From the NCBI GenBank assembly GCA_947424995.1, contig CANDYO010000021.1, positions 1 to 18,165 on the forward strand: DNA of 18,165 nucleotides. The letters run 5' to 3'. Position 1 is the stretch's first letter. Each line of letters opens with the position of its first letter. The position numbers and the translations under genes are program-made. The DNA comes from Rickettsiales bacterium. Its GTDB lineage: Bacteria; Pseudomonadota; Alphaproteobacteria; Rickettsiales; CANDYO01. The notes beneath the pieces are model-generated. The model did no database searches, was not told where the DNA came from, and saw only the letters and a program-made list of their open reading frames with translations. Positions 1 to 6,828 of this stretch are shown one piece after another.

Positions 1-55
1 TACATTTGGTAATGGTAGTGAAAGAGTTAATCGGTCTTTTAATTCTGATAAGCAT
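1..55 (-). CDS. Possible 5' end of an unidentified gene cut by the window edge
   Basis: An ATG at 55-53 on the minus strand opens a frame of 18 codons that runs off the window without a stop. It begins 7 nt after the antiporter stop codon, so it could be the next gene of the same operon. No clear Shine-Dalgarno sequence precedes it and the short peptide matches no family I recognise. A plus-strand frame also runs from position 2 to a TAG at 59-61, so the opposite reading (the 3' end of a converging gene) cannot be excluded. In a sequence this AT-rich, 18 open codons are weak evidence. Confidence 0.22.
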   Translation of the reverse strand, partial: MLIRIKRPINSFTTITKC

Positions 56-62
56 AGATAGT

Positions 63-209
63 CTATTTTACAGTGACGGAAATTTTTCCATCATGAAATT
101 CTGCTACTAATTCATCACCAGGATTAATTTGAGTAATTGAATTTATAAGGTCATTATTACCATCTATTACTCTAGCAAAACCTTTAATAAGAGTTTTCTT
201 ATAAGCTTC
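63..209 (-). other. XseA-like C-terminal segment fused to the antiporter
   Basis: Residues about 395-442 of the antiporter read GFARVIDGNNDLINSI, then INPGDELVAEFHDGKISVTV, ending in K. From family knowledge, the exonuclease VII large subunit ends with a pattern of G-[FY]-A-x-[VI]-x-D-x-x-G-x-x-[IV]-x-[SA]-x-x-x-[LI]-x-P-G-[DA]-x-L-x-x-x-F-x-D-G-x-[IV]-x-x-x-V. This segment fits nearly every position of that pattern. It has no transmembrane character and no likeness to the RCK domain expected at this end of the protein. The simplest reading is that a deletion joined a kefB-like gene in frame to the last 45 or so codons of a downstream xseA. It rests on remembered family pattern, not an alignment. 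Confidence 0.6.
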
Positions 210-1391
210 TTGTTTTATCTTAGCTTTACTATCTAGCTTTTTAGCGATCCATAAACCTAAAGTGGCTATAATGGGAGTAAAAGCCATAGTTATAGTAACC
301 ACTAATAATAAAGTATTAGTAGCAATAGTAAACACTCCGCTTTTATCAGCAAGTCTAAAAACAACGAATGCAAGCTCGCTTCCTTGAGCTAAAAGTAAAC
401 CAGAATATATTGCCTCACCAAGCTTAAATTTAAAGGTTAAGCAAAGCAAAATAATTATAAGCGCTTTTAAAAAGATAAGACCACAGGCTAGAGAAGCAAT
501 AAGCGCAATATTATCTAAAACGAATCCTAGATCTATAGACATCCCTATTGACATAAAGAACAAAGCTAAAAATAAACATTTAAATGGAGCTATACTTTTT
601 TCAGCTTGGCTATGAAATTCCGTTTCAGCTACTAATATCCCAGCAGCAAAGGCTCCTAAAGCTAAAGATAAGCCCATATAATGAGTCAGCCAAGCTGTAC
701 CTAGGGCGATTAAAACGGTAATCGCAATAAAAATTTCATTACTTTCGCTAAGGTTTAATGAGCCAATTATCTTAAATAATGGACGCAAAAATATTCTACC
801 GGCTATAAAAATAAAAGCCAACACCAGTAGGCCTTTTAAAAAAGCCAAAGCTATTGGCATGCCAAAGTTACCATGCTCTCCAGCAAGAATTGGTACCATA
901 ACTAATAGCGGTACAACAGCGAAATCTTGCATTAGCAATATAGCTAAAGATAAACGACCGACTGGAGTTGACTGATCTTTATGTTCTGCAATAACTTGCA
1001 ATACAATAGCGGTTGAAGATAGGGCCAGTCCGCCTCCTATTATCATAGCAGCTGATATTCCTTCTCCCATTGCGTAAAAAGCAAAACCTATAGCTAAGGC
1101 TGTAAACATTACTTGTAAAGATCCAAAGCCGAGTATATATCTGCGCATTTCTTTTAAGCGTTCAAAAGTTACTTCTAGGCCAATAGTAAATAGCAATAAG
1201 GTAACTCCAACTTCTCCTAAAAAATCTGTTTGCTCGGAGGTAATATAATTTAAGCCATGTTCACCAATAACTGCGCCAGCAACAAAATAGCCTAATACAG
1301 GGCTAAGCTTCATTTTTTTGAAGGCGATAACAATTATTAATGCTGCGAATAAAACAAGTAAGATATCGCTTAAAAAGCTCTCCTCTCCCAT
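63..1391 (-). CDS. CPA2-family monovalent cation/H+ antiporter (KefB/KefC-like membrane domain) with a foreign-looking C-terminal tail
   Basis: This is an integral membrane protein of 442 aa, predicted to exchange K+ or Na+ for protons across the inner membrane. Hydrophobic segments run from about residue 8 to 385. Family motifs are visible: LLLFTIGLEV near 65-74, SSTAIVLQ near 125-132, MQDFAVVP at 154-161, GLSLALGAFAAGILVAE at 240-256, FFMSIGMSIDL near 278-288 and AQGSELAFVVF near 335-345. Full KefB/KefC proteins are about 600 aa and carry a cytosolic TrkA-N/RCK domain, which is absent here. Instead residues about 395-442 resemble the C-terminal end of exonuclease VII large subunit (see the separate entry). 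The ATG at 1391 has a GAGAGGA Shine-Dalgarno about 8 nt upstream. The gene follows the glycosyltransferase frames on the same strand and was probably transcribed with them. Ion specificity cannot be read from the sequence. Confidence 0.9.
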   Translation of the reverse strand: MGEESFLSDILLVLFAALIIVIAFKKMKLSPVLGYFVAGAVIGEHGLNYITSEQTDFLGEVGVTLLLFTIGLEVTFERLKEMRRYILGFGSLQVMFTALAIGFAFYAMGEGISAAMIIGGGLALSSTAIVLQVIAEHKDQSTPVGRLSLAILLMQDFAVVPLLVMVPILAGEHGNFGMPIALAFLKGLLVLAFIFIAGRIFLRPLFKIIGSLNLSESNEIFIAITVLIALGTAWLTHYMGLSLALGAFAAGILVAETEFHSQAEKSIAPFKCLFLALFFMSIGMSIDLGFVLDNIALIASLACGLIFLKALIIILLCLTFKFKLGEAIYSGLLLAQGSELAFVVFRLADKSGVFTIATNTLLLVVTITMAFTPIIATLGLWIAKKLDSKAKIKQEAYKKTLIKGFARVIDGNNDLINSITQINPGDELVAEFHDGKISVTVK

Positions 1392-1415
1392 ACTAGCTAT
1401 CCTCTCTAAAATTCT

Positions 1416-1973
1416 TCACTGAAAATATATTCCTGGCAATATAATTGAATCACCTTCTAGTTGGTAATATTTATAGGCATTTTTTAAATAAAGTTGCTTA
1501 ATTTTTAAGACACTAATATCTTTGTTTTCAGCAATCTCTTTTTTTATATCCGCTAGTAGATTAGAAATAATAACGTGACCCTTAGAAAATGCCATGATGC
1601 TGGTGTCCAGATTCAAAGAATCAAATATATTATCTAATAAGGCTAATTTCCCATAGTAATTATACTTGTAATGTAGTTCTTTAAGTGAGGTTGGCTTTAT
1701 TGCACTACTAACATAAGCTCCACCTGTTTTATTGAGTAGATAAAAAATATGGATTATTTTTTTTGCTTGATCGTCGGTGGGGCTTAGTTCCAATGGTAAT
1801 AAACCAGTATGACCTAATGGAATAATATTGAAATTAGAGTTTGCTTTCTGCCAATTATTTCTAGTTAGATTAGCTTCTGATTTAGAAAAGTCAGCTTGAT
1901 CAAAATAAATATTTTGAGGAATCGTTGCTTCGATATTATATAGTAAATTTGTAGGAAAATTATTATTATACAA
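1416..1973 (-). pseudogene. Degenerate second DXD-glycosyltransferase domain, DXD motif lost, no credible start codon
   Basis: This 185-codon frame reads as a decayed copy of the neighbouring glycosyltransferase. Its GGAYVSSAIK (84-93) aligns with GGLYIDADIE in the neighbour, and LKELHYKYNYY aligns with FEDLHYKYDFY. The N-terminal ATIPQNIYF corresponds to PTIPKIIHQ, NNWQKANSNFNIIPL to QTWRQYHPDWQVKIW, and the C-terminal GDSIILPGIYF to YNSIILPAGY. Both metal-binding aspartates are replaced (S89, A91). The first possible start is a TTG at 1973 with no ribosome binding site, and the first ATG lies near residue 127. The frame overlaps the end of the neighbour by 109 nt in the -1 frame and stays open up to a TGA at 2000-1998. 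It could be the second half of a once-continuous two-domain protein broken by a frameshift, a pseudogene, or a non-catalytic domain reached by frameshifting. Confidence 0.6.
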
Positions 1974-3043
1974 TCTTTGAACGTCAAATAGTATTTGTCA
2001 CTGCTTTGCAGTATTTTATAGATGCTTCCTTTAACAATATTATTATTGAACAGAGCATTGGCAAAATCATATTCAGGGATTAAAGAATTTTGATTATCAG
2101 CAAAGTATAAGCTCATAGTTTCTGGTTGTACTATTATTTGACTAGCCAATCTTGATTTATTGCGAAATAACTCACTTAAAAAATTTAATACTGGCATATT
2201 ATTGACAAAATACATTGGAATATTATATCCAGCTGGTAAAATAATGCTGTTATATTTGAGTTGCTCTTTTGACTCAAGAAAGCTGAAGACTCCATCACTG
2301 TATGGATACATGGTTCTAAGTACTGCTAAATTACTTAAAGAACGGCTAAATTTGCTCCAACTATTACTATAATTTTTTTCAAAATCTTCTTCTGAGTTTT
2401 GCCAATTATTTCTAATATTATCCAGAGTATATTTAAAAATAGGGTGATTAGGTGCTGCGGCAATCATACTAGTGCCAATAGTAACTCGTTTTTTGTTTAA
2501 GGCTGGAGGTTCCATGTTGGTATAAAAATCATACTTATAATGAAGGTCTTCAAAGCTTGCATAGCACTCTATATCGGCGTCAATATATAAACCACCATAG
2601 CGCTGAATGATTTCATAGCGAGCAAGATCTTTTCGCTCTGAATTACTGCGCGCTAGTATATATAGATCTTTACTAGCAAAATCTTCTTTTAAGATATCTT
2701 GCTCGGTCCAAATTTTTACTTGCCAATCTGGATGGTATTGGCGCCATGTTTGTAAGAAATAGCTGTAATTTTGAGGAATAGGGCCATTTACTAGTTGAAT
2801 TTGATGAATGATTTTTGGAATGGTTGGAGTTAAACTTAATGGAATTTTGCTTGGCTTAAGTCGTTCATAATTTTCTTTCAGTAACTTTATTTTTGCATCG
2901 GCATCTGGCTCTTTATAGTGAGCTGAGTATTTATTCATAAGATCAAAGCCATTGGATCGATCAAAATCCACATCGCTAAAACCAAGACAGCTAATGCTTA
3001 TAAACAGCAAACATAAATTTATTATTCTATAAATATATTTCAT
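1865..3043 (-). CDS. Exported or membrane-anchored DXD-motif glycosyltransferase (Gly_transf_sug/OCH1-like)
   Basis: A 392-aa protein of the GT-A fold group that transfers a sugar from a nucleotide-sugar using a metal bound by a DXD motif. PTIPKIIHQ (73-81) is the usual N-terminal strand of the domain, followed by WRQYHPDWQVKIW (100-112). RKDLARYEIIQRYGGLYIDAD (137-157) contains the DXD residues D155 and D157, and APNHPIFKYTLDNI lies at 197-210. Residues 1-23 form a positively charged then hydrophobic stretch that looks like a signal peptide or a type II membrane anchor. ATG at 3043 is preceded by a weak AGAGAG site. The last 35 or so residues are Ile/Leu/Lys-rich and overlap the next frame, so they may be an out-of-frame tail. 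Family members build surface glycans, and some intracellular pathogens use related domains as effectors. The acceptor is unknown. Confidence 0.8.
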   Translation of the reverse strand: MKYIYRIINLCLLFISISCLGFSDVDFDRSNGFDLMNKYSAHYKEPDADAKIKLLKENYERLKPSKIPLSLTPTIPKIIHQIQLVNGPIPQNYSYFLQTWRQYHPDWQVKIWTEQDILKEDFASKDLYILARSNSERKDLARYEIIQRYGGLYIDADIECYASFEDLHYKYDFYTNMEPPALNKKRVTIGTSMIAAAPNHPIFKYTLDNIRNNWQNSEEDFEKNYSNSWSKFSRSLSNLAVLRTMYPYSDGVFSFLESKEQLKYNSIILPAGYNIPMYFVNNMPVLNFLSELFRNKSRLASQIIVQPETMSLYFADNQNSLIPEYDFANALFNNNIVKGSIYKILQSSDKYYLTFKDCIIIIFLQIYYIISKQRFLKIFILIKLTFLNQKLI

Positions 3044-3110
3044 ATTTACTCTCTAAAAGCATTATAATAAAGTCTTAAATTATTTACATTTATTAATAAA
3101 TTAGATCCGG

Positions 3111-3139
3111 ATTATAAGTTATAATTGTCTTTATGTCAA
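3111..3139 (-). promoter_or_regulatory. Consensus sigma70-type promoter for the glycosyltransferase-antiporter unit
   Basis: On the minus strand TTGACA (3139-3134) is followed after exactly 17 nt by TATAAT (3116-3111), a perfect match to both consensus hexamers at the optimal spacing. The expected start of transcription is near 3104, giving a leader of about 60 nt before the ATG at 3043. It lies in the 139-nt gap after the acyltransferase stop, so the glycosyltransferase and antiporter can be transcribed independently of the acyltransferase. Confidence 0.75.
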
Positions 3140-3182
3140 GCGCTTATAATTGCACTCGTATAAGCTTACGATATATAAGACC

Positions 3183-4253
3183 TTAAGTGGTACTACTAGC
3201 TGGACGTACTAAATCTCTTATTTTATTGATTGGTTTATCTACAATAAGTACAACTAGTATACTTAAAGCTATCGAAATAAAATAACCGATGATGAAAATA
3301 GCTATACCTCTATTATAGGTTGGGGTCCCTAAGATGTGCCAACCTATATAAGCTCCTAAATAATGAGCTAAAAACATTGGATAAGATAAATCTCCTACCC
3401 ATTTACACCAATAGTTTAAATTATTTGATGGTTTTGATTTATGTAATATAAACACAGCGAAGAAAGCTATTATATTATTTAAGTAGTAATATGGAGTCTT
3501 TAGTAAATCATGACTATTTAAAGATATATACCAATTTATAGAAAAAGCGCATATTATAAATATCAGTATAGTTAGTTGCTGAATGTTAGAATTAGGGAGA
3601 GATACTTTAACTTTCTCTCTTAAGTAATATGCAATACTACCCATACTAAACGGTAGCATTGCGGCTGAAATAGGAGAGTAGTTTAAACGAATATCCGTAC
3701 CTGAATAAAAAACCCAAAAATGCCATAAGCTAGCAGCAATAAAAGAAACGGATGCTAGCGTTAAATTTCTAGCTGTAAAGAGCCATAAAATTCCGTAACA
3801 GATTATTTCAACTCCTACTGACCAAGCAGAAGGAATCAGTCGGTAGCGTAAAACATCACTATAGAAAAAAGAATTAACAGGGGTTACGACAACCAAATTA
3901 TCAGCTAAAATAGCCCATGGAAATAGTAGCGCATTACCCCAAAAATCCCACTTTTGTAATTCTCCACTCCAAGACATGTGAAACGAAGACAATCCAGTAG
4001 CTCCTATTGTGAATATATGCAAGTATAAAGCTAAGATTGTTAAGGCATAGAATGTAGGGTATAATCTTAAAAATCGATTTGTTGTAAATCTTATAAAATC
4101 GAATTTATAGGTTTCATTTAAAACCAAAGTTATCAAGTAGCCGCTGATGAGATAAAAAAAATTTAATGATAGTCCACCTAGGTTTGGTAGTAGCTGCGTT
4201 AAATGACAAGCTATAACGCAAGAAGCTAAAAAAAATCTGAGAGGTCCAAGCAT
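3183..4253 (-). CDS. Acyltransferase family 3 membrane protein (OatA/ExoZ/NodX type)
   Basis: A 356-aa polytopic membrane protein predicted to move acyl (often acetyl) groups onto surface sugars such as LPS, capsule or peptidoglycan. R6 and H17 lie in the first helix, as in the family's conserved Arg...His arrangement. FFYLISGYLIT (32-42) matches the FFVLSGFLIT-type motif and NRFLRLYPTFY (59-69) the RRFLRIYP motif. About ten hydrophobic segments follow, ending in a short basic tail. The length is normal for a stand-alone acyltransferase-3 without a periplasmic SGNH domain. ATG at 4253 was chosen because it precedes the conserved first helix directly, although the Shine-Dalgarno is poor. Downstream on the same strand is the glycosyltransferase, which suggests a shared role in decorating a surface glycan. 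The substrate is not deducible. Confidence 0.85.
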   Translation of the reverse strand: MLGPLRFFLASCVIACHLTQLLPNLGGLSLNFFYLISGYLITLVLNETYKFDFIRFTTNRFLRLYPTFYALTILALYLHIFTIGATGLSSFHMSWSGELQKWDFWGNALLFPWAILADNLVVVTPVNSFFYSDVLRYRLIPSAWSVGVEIICYGILWLFTARNLTLASVSFIAASLWHFWVFYSGTDIRLNYSPISAAMLPFSMGSIAYYLREKVKVSLPNSNIQQLTILIFIICAFSINWYISLNSHDLLKTPYYYLNNIIAFFAVFILHKSKPSNNLNYWCKWVGDLSYPMFLAHYLGAYIGWHILGTPTYNRGIAIFIIGYFISIALSILVVLIVDKPINKIRDLVRPASSTT

Positions 4254-4278
4254 TTATTTCTGTAAAGTGATTTTAAGG

Positions 4279-4292
4279 GTTACTATAGTAAC
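4279..4292. promoter_or_regulatory. Perfect 14-bp palindrome between divergent acyltransferase and MFS genes
   Basis: GTTACTATAGTAAC is its own reverse complement and sits in the 174-nt space between the divergent acyltransferase and MFS genes, 26 nt from the acyltransferase start codon. The position and symmetry fit an operator for a dimeric regulator. The minus-strand core TATAGT could also serve as a -10 element for the acyltransferase. No second copy was seen in the window. Confidence 0.35.
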
Positions 4293-4364
4293 ATAAACTA
4301 AATATAAATAAATAGCAAAAAATATTAAAGATCTTATGCTGCTCGGTTCAAATTACAAATTCTC

Positions 4365-4392
4365 TTGCATCTGGATAACAATTAAGTATCTT
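4365..4392 (+). promoter_or_regulatory. Likely promoter of the MFS-polyprenyl synthase operon
   Basis: TTGCAT (4365-4370) and TATCTT (4387-4392) are separated by 16 nt, each matching four of six consensus positions. Transcription would begin near 4399. That is after the TTG at 4392 that would otherwise extend the MFS frame, so it supports the ATG at 4428 as the start. Confidence 0.4.
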
Positions 4393-4427
4393 TGACTAAA
4401 GTAAAGCCATTTAAAAAAGAGAATTAT

Positions 4428-5642
4428 ATGATTTCTAGACCTATATTTAAAAACTTCTCAAGTCGGGCATATGAATTCGTTCTGCTTAGCATGGTCGTGA
4501 TAATATATATTTGCGTTTGCGCGGAAGCAGATATGTATGTTCCAGCTTTTCCTCAAATGATCAAATATTTTAATATTGCTGAAAATGAAATTCAGTTAGT
4601 TCTAAGTATAAATTTCCTAGGCCTATGCATTGCAAGTATTTTTGCGGGTCCTCTTTCTGATAGCTATGGTAGAAGAAAGGTGATTTTAGGCGGTCTTTTC
4701 ATGTTGATGATTAGCAGTATAATTCTAGTAAGTATTGATGATTTTAAGGTGCTATTATTTTGGCGTTTTATTCAAGGAATAGCTGCTGCTGTGCCTATGG
4801 TATGTGCAGGCGCTGTGTTTATGGATCAATATTCAGGGGAGAAAGCTAGCAAATTGATTGGGTTTATCAATGCAGTAATTACTGCTGCAATGGCAGCAGC
4901 TCCCGTAATTGGTGCTTATATATCTGAAAGTTTTGGTTGGCGAGCTAATTTTGTTGTAGTAATGCTGCTGGCGGTAATTTCTTTTTTTGGATTTTTATTA
5001 CTGATTGAAGAAAGTTTAATGCCCAATTTGAAGAGAAAATTAAATTTTATTTCTATCGCTAAAGATTATGTTAAAGTTATGAGTAGTTTGCCGTTTATTT
5101 GTTACGTAATGCTTGCTTGCCTTCCTTTTATTGTTATCATTGTTTATATTACCAATTTATCAGTGATTTTTGTTAATCACCTTGGTATTAGTTTGGTTGA
5201 TTATAGTTATTATCAAGCTAGCACCATGGGAACTTTTGTAGTATTTTCATTGCTATCAGTTAAATTAATTGATGCTAAGGGCGTAAACTTCACTAAGAAT
5301 CTTGGTGCTGCTTTATCGATTATTGGTTCTGTTGGTTTGCTTATTATTAGTTTAGTTGATCATACTTCAGCTATGCTGATTTGTGTTTCTATGGCTATAA
5401 TTGCAGCAGGCGGCTCAATGATGACTGGTACTTTTGGAGTAAAAGCATTATCACTTTTTCCAGAGATAAATGGTACTGCTATGGCAGCTTGCACTGCGAT
5501 TAGATTGTTATTAATCGCTGTTTTTGTATTTATTAGTGAAATCTATTTTGATGGTACTATTATACCAATTGCCTTTATCATTGCAGGATATACTTTTTTC
5601 ACAGCAGTTTTTTATGGCTGGTTATCTCTTAAAGAAAAATAA
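4428..5642 (+). CDS. MFS drug-resistance transporter, Bcr/CflA family
   Basis: A 12-helix inner-membrane proton-driven exporter of the DHA1 group; relatives expel bicyclomycin, chloramphenicol or sulfonamides and some export metabolites. Counting from the ATG at 4428 (404 aa), EADMYVPAFPQM near 33-44 is the family's first-helix signature. GPLSDSYGRRKV at 74-85 is MFS motif A between helices 2 and 3, RFIQGIAAA begins at 113, and GWRANF lies after helix 5. The frame extends upstream to a TTG at 4392, but the ATG is preferred because a GAGA-like site precedes it and the likely promoter overlaps the TTG. It ends 5 nt before the polyprenyl synthase start, so the two are probably cotranscribed. In a host-restricted bacterium the substrate is as likely a metabolite as a drug. 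Confidence 0.88.
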   Translation: MISRPIFKNFSSRAYEFVLLSMVVIIYICVCAEADMYVPAFPQMIKYFNIAENEIQLVLSINFLGLCIASIFAGPLSDSYGRRKVILGGLFMLMISSIILVSIDDFKVLLFWRFIQGIAAAVPMVCAGAVFMDQYSGEKASKLIGFINAVITAAMAAAPVIGAYISESFGWRANFVVVMLLAVISFFGFLLLIEESLMPNLKRKLNFISIAKDYVKVMSSLPFICYVMLACLPFIVIIVYITNLSVIFVNHLGISLVDYSYYQASTMGTFVVFSLLSVKLIDAKGVNFTKNLGAALSIIGSVGLLIISLVDHTSAMLICVSMAIIAAGGSMMTGTFGVKALSLFPEINGTAMAACTAIRLLLIAVFVFISEIYFDGTIIPIAFIIAGYTFFTAVFYGWLSLKEK

Positions 5643-5647
5643 GAATT

Positions 5648-6649
5648 ATGTCAATTAATGCTCTCAAACAAGCATCAGCAATAGCAAAAATTAAGCTGCT
5701 AGCGCAAGATGATTTAAACGCTATGGACTTAGTGATTAAGACTCGTCTTCTAGCTAAAGAGAAATTAGTACAAGATATTACTTATCATATTATCAGTTCT
5801 GGTGGTAAACGCTTAAGGCCAATTTTATCTATTCTGAGTGCTAAATTATTTTCTTACCAAGGTATGCGCCATATCAATTTAGCAGCAGCTGTTGAATTTA
5901 TTCATACTGCTACCCTGCTTCATGATGATGTAGTTGACCATAGTAATTTACGTAGAGGGAGACCTACCGCTAATCAAAATTGGGATAATAAGTCTAGCAT
6001 TCTAGTGGGTGATTTTTTATTCAGCCAATCTTTCCTTTTGATGTCTGAAGATAATGATTTAAGAGTGCTAGAAATTTTATCTAAAGCCGCATCTATTATT
6101 GCTGAAGGTGAAGTGAAGCAATTAACTTCGATTGCTAACTTAGAAGTTACGATTGAAAAATACCTACAAATTATTTCGGCAAAAACAGCTGAACTATTTG
6201 CGGCTGCTTGCCAAGTTGGTGCAGTGGTGGCTAAAGCTGATCAGCAATCACAGTTAGCTTTGTATAATTTTGGCTTGAATCTTGGCATATCTTTTCAAAT
6301 TATTGACGATGTATTAGATTATATGGCTAGTAAAATAGCTTTAGGTAAAAATATTGGCGATGATTTTAGAGAAGGTAAAGTTACTTTACCAATTATTATT
6401 GCTTATAGTTTGAGTGATCAAAATGAACGTGAATTTTGGCGCCGAACCATTAGCGAGTTAAATCAGCAAGAGCAAGATTTTAGCCAAGCTTTAGAAATTT
6501 TTAATAAGTATGATGTGATTGATCAATGCTTAAAAATGGCTGAAGAATTTGCTCAACAAGCTAAACAAGATCTGAGCATAGCTCCGGATAACAAAATCAA
6601 ATCATCTTTAATGCAAATACTTGATTTTTCTATTAGCCGCAGTTTTTAG
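5648..6649 (+). CDS. Long-chain trans-polyprenyl diphosphate synthase (IspB/octaprenyl type)
   Basis: A cytosolic enzyme of 333 aa that extends farnesyl diphosphate with isopentenyl diphosphate, most likely to make the ubiquinone side chain. GGKRLRP (52-58) binds the substrate. The first aspartate-rich motif is DDVVD (93-97) and the second is DDVLD (220-224), followed by GKNIGDDFREGKVTLP (233-248). The residue five before the first motif is alanine (A88) rather than the aromatic residue found in short-chain farnesyl or geranyl synthases, which points to a long product. The length is typical of IspB. Its start lies 5 nt after the MFS stop codon with little Shine-Dalgarno, suggesting translational dependence on the upstream gene. 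A palindromic element follows the stop codon. The exact chain length cannot be read from sequence. Confidence 0.92.
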   Translation: MSINALKQASAIAKIKLLAQDDLNAMDLVIKTRLLAKEKLVQDITYHIISSGGKRLRPILSILSAKLFSYQGMRHINLAAAVEFIHTATLLHDDVVDHSNLRRGRPTANQNWDNKSSILVGDFLFSQSFLLMSEDNDLRVLEILSKAASIIAEGEVKQLTSIANLEVTIEKYLQIISAKTAELFAAACQVGAVVAKADQQSQLALYNFGLNLGISFQIIDDVLDYMASKIALGKNIGDDFREGKVTLPIIIAYSLSDQNEREFWRRTISELNQQEQDFSQALEIFNKYDVIDQCLKMAEEFAQQAKQDLSIAPDNKIKSSLMQILDFSISRSF

Positions 6650-6665
6650 ATGGATGGGTATTTTA

Positions 6666-6783
6666 GCGTCATCCCTGACGAAAGCGCTTGAAAGGCGCTT
6701 GAGATCAGGGATCTTACCAGGAAACAGACTCATGAGATCCCAGGTCGCACTATGCTTTCAGCATAGCTTGTCAGGGATGACGC
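6666..6783. repeat. Palindromic intergenic element R1 (118 bp) between convergent genes
   Basis: The element is bounded by perfect 14-bp inverted ends, GCGTCATCCCTGAC (6666-6679) and GTCAGGGATGACGC (6770-6783). Inside are a left arm with AAGCGCTT and GGCGCTT followed by ATCAGGGATCTT, and a right arm with a perfect 7-bp hairpin CTATGCT-TTC-AGCATAG (6750-6766). It lies 17 nt after the polyprenyl synthase stop and 46 nt before the secD stop on the other strand. It may therefore end transcription from both sides, though no long T tract follows the stems. The same end sequences border the element at 17981-18165. Confidence 0.85.
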
Positions 6784-6828
6784 GCTAAGTATTTATTCAG
6801 CTAATAGAGACTTGGTAAATAATTTGTT

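Noticed and set aside
2..61. Plus-strand frame ending in TAG at 59-61 as the 3' end of a converging gene
   Set aside because: Only 19 codons, no recognisable family; retained only as an alternative to the minus-strand partial frame.
1944..1950. AAATTTA heptamer on the minus strand in the overlap of the two glycosyltransferase frames, as a programmed -1 frameshift site
   Set aside because: The heptamer is in slippery register (A AAT TTA) for the second frame, not for the first, so it would not move ribosomes from the first into the second.
2160..2372. Plus-strand 70-codon frame inside the glycosyltransferase gene
   Set aside because: Antisense shadow of a well-supported gene with no family resemblance.
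4372..4384. GGATAACAATT upstream of the MFS gene, identical to part of the E. coli lac operator
   Set aside because: Only an 11-nt half-like match without the second half of the dyad; no LacI-type gene is nearby and AT-rich chance is likely.
4392..4427. TTG start extending the MFS protein by 12 residues
   Set aside because: The likely promoter -10 box overlaps it, no Shine-Dalgarno precedes it, and the extension adds nothing to the family alignment.
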